A stretch of 64,000 nt of DNA from Armatimonadota bacterium (GCA_025998755.1 AP024674.1:2930162-2994161), one strand, 5' to 3'. Positions 35,848-45,000 are shown, counted from the stretch's first letter. Made by a program: numbers and translations. The notes: generated by a model not told the origin, from the letters alone.

Positions 35848-36618
35848 CTAGCGCCTGCGCCGCAGCAGCAGGCCGCTCATCCCGATGAGCCCGGTTCCGA
35901 GAGCCAGCAGGCTTCCCGGCTCCGGGACCATCGCGAAGTTGTCGAAATACAGTTCATACGGGCCCACTCCTCCGAGGCGCTTGATCGCGAGTGCCTCCAG
36001 CGTTCCGGTAGCGTTGTCCAGCACGCCGTTGCCCGTGAAAGCAGCCACACTGGCAGTGGGGATGTCGATCACCACGGTCTGCCAATTCGGCGAGGCTGAC
36101 AGCACGAACGCGCCGTCCGGACCGGTGGATGTGGAGAAGCTGGTCGCCCCGATAACTTCAATGGGACCCGAGCCTCCACCATTCTGACCGATCGCCGCAG
36201 AAGTCCCATTATCGCGGGACAGCAGGGCGATGGCGATGTCGTCGCCTGCGGTGTAGAGCACGTCGAACTTCAGGGCCAGGCTGTAGCTGATGGCCGGATT
36301 CGGGCGGTTGGTGGTGTTGAATGTGGTCAGGCGCAGCCAGTTGCCGGTATCCTGCCACTTGAACACCACCTGTAGGCTGTTGTTGCCGCTCGCGGCCACG
36401 CCGGACACAACCTTCGAAACGTTGTTAGCCGGGTCGGTAGTGTCCATCTGAGCAGACGTGGAGCCTGAATAGCTCGGCTGCCGGAACATCACTGCGCCAT
36501 TTGAGACGCTGCCCGGGTCGTAGGCCTCGAAGTCCTCGATCAAGAAATACTGCGCGGAAGCGCTCAGGCTGCTCGCAACCAGGAGCGCTGCCACCAGGCC
36601 GAAGCGCATCATCTTCAT
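35848..36618 (-). CDS. PEP-CTERM sorted secreted protein
   Basis: 256 residues: signal peptide (residues 1-22, RFGLVAALLVASSLSASA), a beta-sandwich-like body and a C-terminal sorting signal VPEPGSLLALGTGLIGMSG followed by LLLRRRR. This is the substrate pattern of exosortase systems: PEP motif, membrane helix, Arg cluster. The body has no recognised catalytic motif. The RBS AGAAGGAG precedes ATG 36618. The promoter carries an inverted repeat shared with the next PEP-CTERM gene. Confidence 0.88.
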   Translation of the reverse strand: MKMMRFGLVAALLVASSLSASAQYFLIEDFEAYDPGSVSNGAVMFRQPSYSGSTSAQMDTTDPANNVSKVVSGVAASGNNSLQVVFKWQDTGNWLRLTTFNTTNRPNPAISYSLALKFDVLYTAGDDIAIALLSRDNGTSAAIGQNGGGSGPIEVIGATSFSTSTGPDGAFVLSASPNWQTVVIDIPTASVAAFTGNGVLDNATGTLEALAIKRLGGVGPYELYFDNFAMVPEPGSLLALGTGLIGMSGLLLRRRR

Positions 36619-36779
36619 TGGAGCCTCTCTCCTTCTTGTCACTTTCTCGCCGCTGCCGCCGCAAAAACAACTTCCAGCCCAGACCTGCAGACCGAAGGCC
36701 GGCTTTTTCTTCCACAATGCGGCGGTCAGCGCACGACGTTTCCCCGGCGCGGCCGGGTCGAGCCGCGCCCACCGTCCTC

Positions 36780-36842
36780 ATTGTAGGGGACGGGATGTCA
36801 CTGGTCAAGCGAATCCGGAAAAACCCGGTAGTTTTACCGGGT
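36780..36842 (-). promoter_or_regulatory. Promoter and inverted-repeat box of the PEP-CTERM gene at 36618
   Basis: Minus strand: TTGACC (36803-36808), 17-bp spacer, TACAAT (36780-36785). Just upstream of the -35 lies a perfect inverted repeat, ACCCGGTA 36823-36830 with TACCGGGT 36835-36842, 14 bp away. The same arrangement occurs at 37785-37849. Its place upstream of the -35 suits an activator. Confidence 0.7.
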
Positions 36843-36876
36843 CTGAAGACCCCCCGACTTTCCTGGAGAACAAGAA

Positions 36877-36902
36877 GCCGGGGCTGGAAGCCCAGCCCCG
36901 GC
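36877..36902 (-). terminator. Terminator of the PEP-CTERM gene at 36942
   Basis: GCCGGGGCTGG, loop, CCAGCCCCGGC, then TTCTTG on the minus strand, 40 bp after the stop codon. Confidence 0.75.
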
Positions 36903-36941
36903 AGTCTTTCGCGGCCTGATTAACAATGACGCAGATGAAAT

Positions 36942-37682
36942 TTATGCCCTGCGGCGAAGCAACAGACCGGCCATTCCCACCAGCCCGCTTCCCAGAGCCA
37001 CAAGGCTGCCGGGCTCAGGGACAACGCTCACGTCATCGAAATACATGCCGTGCGTGGAGGTCAGGCCGGACCCCAGGACCACGAAGTTGAACACCGAGTT
37101 GGCAACGCCGCCGACAGTCTTGCCGAGCTGGCCATCAATGTAAAAGCTGAGCTCAGCCTTGGTCGGGTCGTTCGGATCTACAGCGCCGATGACTTCGGCC
37201 TTGTGCCAACCAACCGAGCGGTCCGGAGAGGTAGGAGCATCCAGCACGAACCAGTTCAGGCTGCCGAAGGCAATCCGACCAAAGTATTTCGTGGTTGCAA
37301 CGTTGTTGTACTTGCCAACAGCAATGATCTGCTGAAGGCTGTCCGACCAGAGGTTACCGGCGCGGGCATAAACCATTCCATAGGCCCGGGCTAGACTGCC
37401 AGTGCCGGTTTCATCGTAGAACATAAAGCTGAACTTCAGCTGCTGTGCCGGCACCGGGTTGCTGAGCAGGATGCGGCTCTGGGCTGCTGCCGTTCCCTGG
37501 TAGACGCTGTTGGGGCTTGAGACCCACTGGTTGTTCGAGAGGGTAACCGGTGATCCGCTGTTGGCCCATACGGCGTCGAAAGCCGCTTGATCGGCGTAGC
37601 TGTCAAAGTTCTCTGTAAAGGCCCCCGCGCTGCAGGCGCAGGCTACGGTCAATGCCGCTGCGAGGATGAAAAGTCGCTTCAT
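36942..37682 (-). CDS. PEP-CTERM sorted secreted protein (second)
   Basis: 246 residues: signal peptide (KRLFILAAALTVACACSAGA), a lectin-like beta-rich body with WHKAEVIGAVDPNDPTKAEL and FYIDGQLGKTVG, and the sorting tail VVPEPGSLVALGSGLVGMAG then LLLRRRA. The body resembles LamG/concanavalin-type folds that bind or display sugars, but no catalytic residues are clear. RBS AGAAGGAG before ATG 37682. It shares its promoter architecture with the gene at 35848-36618. Confidence 0.88.
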   Translation of the reverse strand: MKRLFILAAALTVACACSAGAFTENFDSYADQAAFDAVWANSGSPVTLSNNQWVSSPNSVYQGTAAAQSRILLSNPVPAQQLKFSFMFYDETGTGSLARAYGMVYARAGNLWSDSLQQIIAVGKYNNVATTKYFGRIAFGSLNWFVLDAPTSPDRSVGWHKAEVIGAVDPNDPTKAELSFYIDGQLGKTVGGVANSVFNFVVLGSGLTSTHGMYFDDVSVVPEPGSLVALGSGLVGMAGLLLRRRA

Positions 37683-37784
37683 GATCACATTCTCCTTCTG
37701 CTTGTCGCCGCCAGGGCCGTCGCGGCCGCGGCACATCCCGGCGCATCGGGCCGGAAAGGAACGGATGCTTTCCGTCCTGCTTCC

Positions 37785-37849
37785 ATTCTAAGCCTGTGAT
37801 GCAACGAGGGTCAACGCGCGAGGGCAAAAACCCGTAATCCTTACAGGAT
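37785..37849 (-). promoter_or_regulatory. Promoter and imperfect inverted-repeat box of the PEP-CTERM gene at 37682
   Basis: Minus strand: TTGACC (37809-37814), 18-bp spacer, TAGAAT (37785-37790). The box 37830-37849 (ACCCGTAATCCTTACAGGAT) lies 15 bp upstream of the -35 and is preceded by an A-run, as at 36823-36842. Confidence 0.65.
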
Positions 37850-38166
37850 ACGGCGCGGATTATTCTGCGAAACCGGTTGCGCAGCCTGATCGGGGGACCT
37901 GTGCGGAATCATTCTTGTCTGGGTCGGGGAGACGTGGTTCCGGCCAGGATCTTTCAGACCCGAAACCTTTTCCCAGGCGTGACTGGCGCCTCTATGCTCC
38001 TGTTGGCGGGATCCTATGTGGCGACGAACACCGGGCAATCCTTGTCTTGCCTGCGGTCAGAAGCCCACCGACGCCTGACGCAGCGAGATGATCCTCGTCT
38101 GAACAGGTCGGTATCTCCCTGCGTGTGACCTGCTTGCTTTTGGGAGACACGCAGACCAACCTCCCC

Positions 38167-38195
38167 TTGACACAGACGTCCGGTTATTCTACCAT
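38167..38195 (+). promoter_or_regulatory. Promoter of the ABC sugar importer operon
   Basis: TTGACA (38167-38172), 17-bp spacer, TACCAT (38190-38195). The predicted start near 38202 gives an 80-nt leader before GTG 38282. The 330 bp between this and the upstream promoter region hold no credible gene. Confidence 0.7.
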
Positions 38196-38281
38196 TGTGC
38201 TTACCTGGAGGACGCCCTTTCCGCCCTGGACAGGCAGACCGTGGCCTCCGGCGAGTCCATCGAGATGAACATCTGGCCGGC

Positions 38282-40756
38282 GTGAAAGCCCGGATATCCC
38301 CTCTGGCTCGGCGCTCTGCGCAGTCGTCCGTCCTGTTCTGGCTGCCTTTGCTGACCGCGGCATTCATGCTCGCGGCCTGTCCGGACTTGTCCGCGGCCGG
38401 TGGGGCGAAGAAGGTCGAGAAGATCCCTCTGCGCCTGACCACGGGCTCCTGGTGGGGAGCCATTCCCGGCAAGGACTCCACCGACCCGCACAGCCGTGCC
38501 AAGCGCGCGGTCTTCGAGCGTTTCCTGCAGCTTCACCCGGAGGTGGAGATCATCCCGGCTTCCGGCATCCAGCTTCAGGGACGCGCCTGGGAGACCGGGT
38601 TCCTGATGTCCATGGCCGGAGGCACGGCCCCGGACGTCTTCTATGTGAACTTCCGCAAGCTGGAGAGCTTTGTCAAGCAGGGCTTCATGCTGCCTCTTGA
38701 CGAGTTCATCAAAGAGGATCCCGATGTGTTGAAGGACGTCCACCCGAAGGTTCTGGACGTCATCCGCGTCAATGGGAAGATCTATGCCATCCCCTTCCAG
38801 CAGTTCGTGATGGCCCTGTATTACAGGAAGGATCTCTTCAAGGAGGCGGGACTCGATCCCAGCCGTGGACCCAGGGACTGGGACGAGTTCTACCGTTACG
38901 CTCAGAAACTGACCAACCCTGCGAAAGGGCAGTACGGCTTCGTTTTCGAGGGGGATCCCGGCAGCGCGGCCTTCCACTGGGTGAACTTTCTGTGGCAGGC
39001 CGGGGCGGACGTGGTGAAAAAGGGACCGGACGGCCGCTACCGGGCCGCATTCGCCACGCCGGAGGGTCTGAAGGCGCTGGAGTTCTACCGCAAGCTGCGC
39101 ATCGGCCCCTGGGAGCGGGACGGAAAGATCGTACGCGGCGTGGCGGCGCGAACCACCGAACGTTCCATCATGGTGGAACGCGGCCGCGTGGGCATGTGGT
39201 TCGCCTACCAGTCGGACATCAGCATGAACATGTCCACGCAGAACCCCAGCCTGATCGGCATCAGCATCCTGCCCGCTGGGCCCGCCGGACACGCAAACGA
39301 GATCAACGCCAGCATGTGGGCCATCAACTCACAGATCAAGGACCCACGCGTGCGCCGGATGGCCTGGGAGTTCGTGAAGTTCCAGTGCTCCGAGGAGGCG
39401 GAGCGCCTGCGCACACAGACCCTTGTGGAAGCCGGGATGGCCAAGTTCGTCAACCCGGTGTATCTGAAACGGTTCGGCTACGAGGAGTATCTGCGGGAAG
39501 TGCCGCGGGAATGGGTGGAGGCCAACGCCGACGCCTTCCGCTACGGCCATCCCGAACCCCACGGCGAGAACATGGAGATGATCTATGTTCTGTTGGGAGA
39601 ACCGTTGGAGATGGCCGAGCTGAACCCGGATATGCCGGCCATGGCCATTCTGAAGCGCTCCGCCCGCAAGATTGACGCCAAGCTGCTCAACTACATCCCT
39701 CCTGATGAACTGGCCCGCAAGCGGCGCATCGCGTGGGCCGTGGTGGTGGGTCTGGGTCTGTTCATCGCGCTGGTGGGGATCCGGCAGGTGCGGCTGCTGG
39801 CGGCCGCGCAGGCGGCGGAGACAGCCGACGCGCGCATCGCCGCGCGCACCGGATGGAAGGTGCACGTCGTGGCGTGGACGTTCATGCTGCCCGCTGTCGT
39901 CTCCATCGCGGTGTGGGCATACTATCCCCTGCTGCGAGGGATGGTGATGGCGTTCCAGAACTATATGGTGGTGGGGCAGAGCACGTGGGTGGGGCTGGAC
40001 AACTTCATAGACGTGTTCAGCCAGGAGACCTTCTGGATCGCGCTTCGCAACAGCTTCATCTACGTGACCATGAGCCTGACGCTCGGCTTTTTCGCGCCGA
40101 TCATCCTGGCCCTGATGCTGAGCGAGGTCCCGCGCGGCAAAATGCTGTTCCGCACCCTGTACTACCTGCCGGCGGTCACCAGCGGACTGATCATCCTCTT
40201 CCTGTGGAAGTGGTTCTACGACCCCTCTTACAACGGGCTGTTCAATACGCTGATTGACTTCTTCCTTTCGGCATTCGGGATGAGCCTGCACGAGCCCATC
40301 AAGTTCCTTCAGGATCCGAAGCTGGCCATGCTGTGCATCATCCTGCCGGCCATCTGGGCCGGCGCCGGGCCGGGCAGCATCATCTATCTGGCGGCCCTGA
40401 AATCCATCCCGGACGAGATGTACGAGGCGGCCGACGTGGACGGGGCGGGCATCCTGACCAAGGTGGTGCGCATCACGCTTCCCACCCTGAAGCCGCTGAT
40501 CATCATCAACTTCGTGGGGGCGTTCATCGGAGCGTTCAAGGCAACGGAAAACATCTTCGTGATGACCGGCGGCGGACCTCTGAACGCCACGCATACCCTG
40601 GGGCTGGAGATCTGGTACAACGCCTTCATGTACTTGAAGTTCGGTTACGCCACGGCCGCCGCCTGGATCATGGGGAGCATGCTGATCGGGTTCACCATGT
40701 ATCAACTGCGGATCCTGCGGGACCTGAAGTTCTCCGCCGCGGCGGGGGAGCGGTAG
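38282..40756 (+). CDS. Fused extracellular sugar-binding protein and ABC permease
   Basis: 824 residues combining two proteins that are normally separate. Residues 1-35 are a signal or anchor. About 45-430 is a family 1 solute-binding protein (WETGFLMSMAGGTAPDVFYV, YAIPFQQFVMALYYRKDLFK, KGQYGFVFEGDP). A membrane helix at about 468-488 leads to a MalF-like permease (about 520-820) with the ATPase-contact EAA loop EMYEAADVDGAGILTKVVRI. The substrate is probably an oligosaccharide. I start at GTG 38282, giving a normal N-terminus. The partner permease follows after 4 bp. No ATPase gene is nearby, so a shared MsmX-type ATPase must serve it. Confidence 0.88.
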   Translation: MKARISPLARRSAQSSVLFWLPLLTAAFMLAACPDLSAAGGAKKVEKIPLRLTTGSWWGAIPGKDSTDPHSRAKRAVFERFLQLHPEVEIIPASGIQLQGRAWETGFLMSMAGGTAPDVFYVNFRKLESFVKQGFMLPLDEFIKEDPDVLKDVHPKVLDVIRVNGKIYAIPFQQFVMALYYRKDLFKEAGLDPSRGPRDWDEFYRYAQKLTNPAKGQYGFVFEGDPGSAAFHWVNFLWQAGADVVKKGPDGRYRAAFATPEGLKALEFYRKLRIGPWERDGKIVRGVAARTTERSIMVERGRVGMWFAYQSDISMNMSTQNPSLIGISILPAGPAGHANEINASMWAINSQIKDPRVRRMAWEFVKFQCSEEAERLRTQTLVEAGMAKFVNPVYLKRFGYEEYLREVPREWVEANADAFRYGHPEPHGENMEMIYVLLGEPLEMAELNPDMPAMAILKRSARKIDAKLLNYIPPDELARKRRIAWAVVVGLGLFIALVGIRQVRLLAAAQAAETADARIAARTGWKVHVVAWTFMLPAVVSIAVWAYYPLLRGMVMAFQNYMVVGQSTWVGLDNFIDVFSQETFWIALRNSFIYVTMSLTLGFFAPIILALMLSEVPRGKMLFRTLYYLPAVTSGLIILFLWKWFYDPSYNGLFNTLIDFFLSAFGMSLHEPIKFLQDPKLAMLCIILPAIWAGAGPGSIIYLAALKSIPDEMYEAADVDGAGILTKVVRITLPTLKPLIIINFVGAFIGAFKATENIFVMTGGGPLNATHTLGLEIWYNAFMYLKFGYATAAAWIMGSMLIGFTMYQLRILRDLKFSAAAGER

Positions 40757-40760
40757 GGCG

Positions 40761-42752
40761 ATGGCGCTCATCCCCACGGTGGGTCGCAGAAGCCTGAAGC
40801 TCCGCCTGGTGGTGGGGCTACTGTATCTGGCGCTGTCCCTGGGAGCGGTCACGATGGTGTATCCGTTCCTGCTGATGCTGGGAACCAGCATCACGAGCGA
40901 GGCGGACTACACCGATTTTCGCCCCTTCCCGCGGTATCTGATAGACGACGGGGCGCTTTTCGCAAAGGAGGCCGAGGCCCGCTTCAGCGCGGACATGCTG
41001 GCGTTGAACCGCCACTACGGGACGGACTTCGCAAGCCTGCGGGCGGTGCAGCCTCCGCAGGCGCTGCCCCGCAGCGCGGCCGTGCGCGCGGTGGTCACGC
41101 AGTGGAATTCCACCCGCAACCATTTCGAGGGGCAGGTCCGCAAGATGGATGCGGTGAAGCTGCCGTATCTGGATCCGCGGGATCCCCACATCCGGGCGCA
41201 GGTGGACGACTGGCTGCAGTTCAAGAGAACCCTCCCCCTCACGCATCTTCACGCATCGTATGCCGGATGGACCGCGGCCCCCTCCAACGCGCCCAGCCGC
41301 CTCCTGGAGTACTACCGAGCCGAGCTGATGAAACGCTACGGCTCCATTCAGGAGCTCAACCGGGCCTACGTGCAGGAGAACGAGACGTTTGCGACAGTGC
41401 TTCCGCCCCTGGGGCAGGAGGAGCGCCGGGAGTGGAACCCTCCCGGGGGCCGGAGGGGGGAGGAGTGGGAGGAGATCCGCCGCGGCATGCCGGAGCGTCT
41501 GAACGCGGTGGTGCCGGTGGAGCCGTTGTTTCAGCAGTGGCTGCAGCAGGTGCGATACGAGGATGACATCCGGGCGCTCAATGCAGCCTGGGGAACGTTC
41601 TATACGCAGTTTTCGGAGATCCCGCTGACGGAGGAATGCCCGGAACAGAAGGCGCAGGCGGCGGACTGGGAGGAGTTTGTGCGGACGCAGCTCTCCCCCC
41701 GCTACATCCGGGTGGACGCCTCGGCCCTGCCGGCGTGGAGACAGTTCCTGATGGGACGGCACCGTTCGCTTGCCACCTTGGGGAACGTGCACGGCCAGCG
41801 GTATGGCTCGCTGGAGGAGATCGCCTTTCCGCGGCGGCTGACGGCGGGATCCGCCGTTGCGACAGACTGGCTGGAGTTCATCGCGCGGGCGGCGCCGCTC
41901 ACCGCGCTTCGGGTGGACTCAGTGGAGACACGCTACCGGGGCTGGCTGAAGGCGCAGTTCGGCAGTGTGCGAAACGTGAACGAGCGTTACGGCACGCAGT
42001 ATGCCTCGCTGCTGCAGGTCCGTCCGCCGCTGTATCTCACGGACTGGGCATACGTGAAGCAGCACGCGGGTGAGTTGCGGCGTTACTTCGCGCTCTCCAA
42101 CTACCGGCTGGTGCTGGACTACATCCTGCGGCACGGGCGGGCGGTTTACAACACATTCCTCTTCGTGACGCTCGCCATTCTGACCCATCTCATCGTGAAC
42201 CCGGTCTGCGCCTACGCCCTCAGCCGCTACAATCTGAAATACGGGCACCGGGTGCTGCTGTTCCTGCTGGCCACCATGGCGTTCCCGGCCGAGGTGGCGA
42301 TGATTCCCTCCTTCCTCCTGCTGAAGGAGCTGAACCTGTTGAACACCTTCGCCGCTCTGGTTTTGCCCACCGTGGCAAACGGCTACAGCATCTTCCTGCT
42401 GAGGGGATTCTTCGACAGTCTTCCCAGGGAGCTTTACGAGGCGGGCATCATTGACGGGGCAAGCGAAGGACGGATGTTCTGGAAGATCACGGTGCCGCTT
42501 TCCAAGCCCGTGCTGGCGGTGATTGCGCTCTCCAGCTTCACGGCCGCATACGGAAGCTTCATGTTCGCGTTCCTGGTCTGCCAGGATCCGCGGATGTGGA
42601 CGCTGATGGTGTGGCTGTACGAGCTGCAGATCGCTTCGCCCAGCTATGTGGTGATGGCCGCGCTCACGGTGGCCGCAATTCCCACCCTTCTGGTGTTCGT
42701 GTTCTGCCAGAACATTATCATGCGGGGCATCATCATCCCCAGTTTCAAGTGA
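40761..42752 (+). CDS. MalG-like sugar ABC permease with a large internal insertion
   Basis: 663 residues, more than twice the usual 280. Residues 17-42 are the first membrane helix. The other helices begin at about 463 (NTFLFVTLAILTHLIVNPV) and include the EAA loop ELYEAGIIDGASEGRMFW, ending FCQNIIMRGIIIPSFK. Between them, about residues 50-450, lies an extracytoplasmic insertion built of repeats of the type YGSI..LN..YGT.Y.S near residues 85, 193, 272, 349 and 401. Similar wording occurs in family 42 glycosidase-like proteins. It pairs with the fused binding-protein/permease upstream. Confidence 0.87.
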   Translation: MALIPTVGRRSLKLRLVVGLLYLALSLGAVTMVYPFLLMLGTSITSEADYTDFRPFPRYLIDDGALFAKEAEARFSADMLALNRHYGTDFASLRAVQPPQALPRSAAVRAVVTQWNSTRNHFEGQVRKMDAVKLPYLDPRDPHIRAQVDDWLQFKRTLPLTHLHASYAGWTAAPSNAPSRLLEYYRAELMKRYGSIQELNRAYVQENETFATVLPPLGQEERREWNPPGGRRGEEWEEIRRGMPERLNAVVPVEPLFQQWLQQVRYEDDIRALNAAWGTFYTQFSEIPLTEECPEQKAQAADWEEFVRTQLSPRYIRVDASALPAWRQFLMGRHRSLATLGNVHGQRYGSLEEIAFPRRLTAGSAVATDWLEFIARAAPLTALRVDSVETRYRGWLKAQFGSVRNVNERYGTQYASLLQVRPPLYLTDWAYVKQHAGELRRYFALSNYRLVLDYILRHGRAVYNTFLFVTLAILTHLIVNPVCAYALSRYNLKYGHRVLLFLLATMAFPAEVAMIPSFLLLKELNLLNTFAALVLPTVANGYSIFLLRGFFDSLPRELYEAGIIDGASEGRMFWKITVPLSKPVLAVIALSSFTAAYGSFMFAFLVCQDPRMWTLMVWLYELQIASPSYVVMAALTVAAIPTLLVFVFCQNIIMRGIIIPSFK

Positions 42753-42865
42753 CGCTTGGCAAGCTTCGGCAGGCTGCGCCCCCCGGGGCAGGATCCGCGT
42801 ACTGGAGAGAAAAGCGCACATTTTCTACGACCCGGGGGCGGAAATCACCAGGCGCAAATTTCTTC

Positions 42866-42895
42866 TTGACAGGGCTGCGCAGGCAGTGTTATTCT
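42866..42895 (+). promoter_or_regulatory. Promoter of the tandem PEP-CTERM genes
   Basis: TTGACA (42866-42871) and TATTCT (42890-42895), 18-bp spacer. It lies about 140 bp before ATG 43033. The inverted-repeat box of the other PEP-CTERM promoters is absent here. Confidence 0.6.
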
Positions 42896-43032
42896 ATCCT
42901 TGGTCGCTACTCTCGACCCACTAATTTCCTGGTTGCACCGTGGTTCCGCTCGGGTCTTTCGCAGAAAAGATGGTGGCCATTCGCGTTTGACCCGGGAACG
43001 GACGCGGTGGGAGAAAGGAGCAAGCAAATCCA

Positions 43033-43908
43033 ATGAGACTGACAGGCCTCATGCTGATGGCGCTCGCGCTCTGCGCGTCGGTCGCCTCAGCGCAGTACAC
43101 TGGTCCCTGGACTTACCAGTGGGACTTCAACACTTCGACTCAGGGATGGACAGTCGCAGGCAACGGCTACTGGACCGATCCGGGATGGGTGCCCTCAGCG
43201 GGCCCGACCCTGCCGGACGGCGCCCCCTCCGGAGGCGGCAACGGCAACTTCCACCTGCCGGATGGCAGCTATGCCCGGCTGGATGTCCGAAGCCTGAACC
43301 TGGGCGCTGGGACGGTCGGCGGCGTTCCGATGAACCCGTTCGTTTACCAGGTTGACGTCTACATTCCGAACCTGCGCCCGCTCGGCGGCTTCCCTTTTGA
43401 CTACCCGGGCAACATGAACCACCAGGCCGGCATCCAGGTGCTCCGCGAGAGCGACCTCAAGGCCTTGTTCTTGGAGGGCGACGTCTATAAAGGCGGTCTC
43501 CTGGCGCGGGACCAGACCTGGGAAAACACCGACCGGCGCTCGAACTGGGTGATGGAGGAGACTGTCTCTCCGGATACGCTCTGGTGGGACAAGTGGATCA
43601 CCCTGCAGCTGGACTATGGCGTGACCACGCCCGGCAAGTGGAGGGCGTGGGCTTACATTCCGTGGAACAGCTACGTGTCTTCCGCCGGCTGGCAGCAGGT
43701 CGGTGGCGGCTCCTGGGATGTGAACCCGTCGGTGTGGTTCGGCTACCTGCAGATGGGCGGCCAGTACTCCTGGACGCAGGCCCAGTTCGACAACGCCAGG
43801 CTGTACGTCCAGTCGCCTGCTCCCATTCCCGAGCCCGTGTTCTTCCAGATGGGCGCGCTGATGGGAATGGGCGCTCTGGGGATGCTGAAGCTCCGCCGCA
43901 GAGCGTAG
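43033..43908 (+). CDS. PEP-CTERM secreted protein, tandem paralogue 1
   Basis: 291 residues: signal peptide (residues 1-20), mature start QYTGPWTYQWDFNTSTQGW, a carbohydrate-binding-like beta body (DNARLYVQ near the end) and a variant sorting tail, PIPEPVFFQMGALMGMGA followed by LGMLKLRRRA. The helix after PEP is Met/Gly-rich, unlike the two earlier PEP-CTERM proteins. It is the paralogue of the next gene and follows the sugar importer, so it may help bind the same polysaccharide. Confidence 0.85.
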   Translation: MRLTGLMLMALALCASVASAQYTGPWTYQWDFNTSTQGWTVAGNGYWTDPGWVPSAGPTLPDGAPSGGGNGNFHLPDGSYARLDVRSLNLGAGTVGGVPMNPFVYQVDVYIPNLRPLGGFPFDYPGNMNHQAGIQVLRESDLKALFLEGDVYKGGLLARDQTWENTDRRSNWVMEETVSPDTLWWDKWITLQLDYGVTTPGKWRAWAYIPWNSYVSSAGWQQVGGGSWDVNPSVWFGYLQMGGQYSWTQAQFDNARLYVQSPAPIPEPVFFQMGALMGMGALGMLKLRRRA

Positions 43909-43944
43909 GCGAAACGGCTTCCCTTCTCAAACCCACTCAGAAAG

Positions 43945-43980
43945 GCGACGGGGCCAGGACTGGAGTGCTGGCCCCGTCGC
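43945..43980 (+). terminator. Terminator between tandem PEP-CTERM genes
   Basis: GCGACGGGGCCAG, 10-nt loop, CTGGCCCCGTCGC. It may limit read-through into the second paralogue. Confidence 0.72.
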
Positions 43981-44053
43981 AGGGCGGTGCGTTGAAACCT
44001 GCCCGAAACTTCGCGTGGCTTGCGGTGGACGGGAGAAAGGAGCAAAGCAAGTA

Positions 44054-44968
44054 ATGAGACTCACCTCCATAGTCGTGTTGGCGCTTGTACTGTGCTCAAC
44101 GATCGCCTCTGCGCAGTATACAGGTCCATGGACCTACCAGTGGGACTTCAACACCTCGCCTCAGGGCTGGAGTGTTACTGCCCCGGGTTACTGGACCGAT
44201 CCGGGATGGGTGCCCTCAGCGGGCCCGACCCTGCCGGATAACGCCCCCTCCGGAGGCGGCAATGGGAACTTCTACCTGCCGGACCACAGTGTCGCAACTC
44301 TGGACGTTACCAGTCTGAACATCGGATCCGGCACGGTGGGCGGACAGCCTAAGAATCCGTTCGTCTTCCAGGCCGACGTCTATATTCCGAATCTGTTGCC
44401 CCTCACCGGCTTTGACTGGGGGTATCCGGGCAACATGATCGACAAGGCTGGTATCGCGCTGTGGGGCTTTTCAGATGGCTATGATCCGGTGACTCAGTCC
44501 AAATCCATCTGGCTGTTCGGGGACATCAAGAAAGGTGGTCTGTGGACCAGAGATTCCAACTGGGATAACATTGACCATTACACTTGGTGGGCTCTCGAGC
44601 ACCCGCACGGCGTTCCCGAGGCCTCCTGGTGGGACCGATGGGTCACCTTGCAACTGGATTACGGCGTGACCACACCGGGCAAATGGAGCGCGTGGGCATA
44701 CAGGCCGTTCGCAAGTCCGTCAATCCCTGCAGGATGGGTCCTGGTGGGGAACGGCTCCTGGGATCTCCATCCCACGGGGGTCTGGTTCCACACTCTTCAG
44801 TTGGGCGGGCCGGAGTCCTGGACGCAAGCTCAGTTTGACAACGTGAAACTCTACGTCCAGACTGTTTCCGCCCCCGTCCCTGAGCCCGTGTTCTTCCAGT
44901 TGGGCGCGCTGATGGGAATGGGCGCTCTGGGGATGCTGAAGCTCCGCCGCGGAGCTTGGAGCCGATAG
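44054..44968 (+). CDS. PEP-CTERM secreted protein, tandem paralogue 2
   Basis: 304 residues, with the same layout and long near-identical stretches as the gene at 43033: YTGPWTYQWDFNTS, WTDPGWVPSAGPTLPD, LDYGVTTPGKW, SWTQAQFDN and the tail PEPVFFQLGALMGMGA. It has a 14-residue insertion near residue 150 (DGYDPVTQSKSIWL region). The terminal Arg cluster is altered to RRGAWSR, so sorting may be less efficient. ATG 44054 gives the same signal peptide as the paralogue. A terminator follows. Confidence 0.85.
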   Translation: MRLTSIVVLALVLCSTIASAQYTGPWTYQWDFNTSPQGWSVTAPGYWTDPGWVPSAGPTLPDNAPSGGGNGNFYLPDHSVATLDVTSLNIGSGTVGGQPKNPFVFQADVYIPNLLPLTGFDWGYPGNMIDKAGIALWGFSDGYDPVTQSKSIWLFGDIKKGGLWTRDSNWDNIDHYTWWALEHPHGVPEASWWDRWVTLQLDYGVTTPGKWSAWAYRPFASPSIPAGWVLVGNGSWDLHPTGVWFHTLQLGGPESWTQAQFDNVKLYVQTVSAPVPEPVFFQLGALMGMGALGMLKLRRGAWSR

Positions 44969-45000
44969 TCTTCCCTTCTGACTCTGCATCAGTTGAGACA

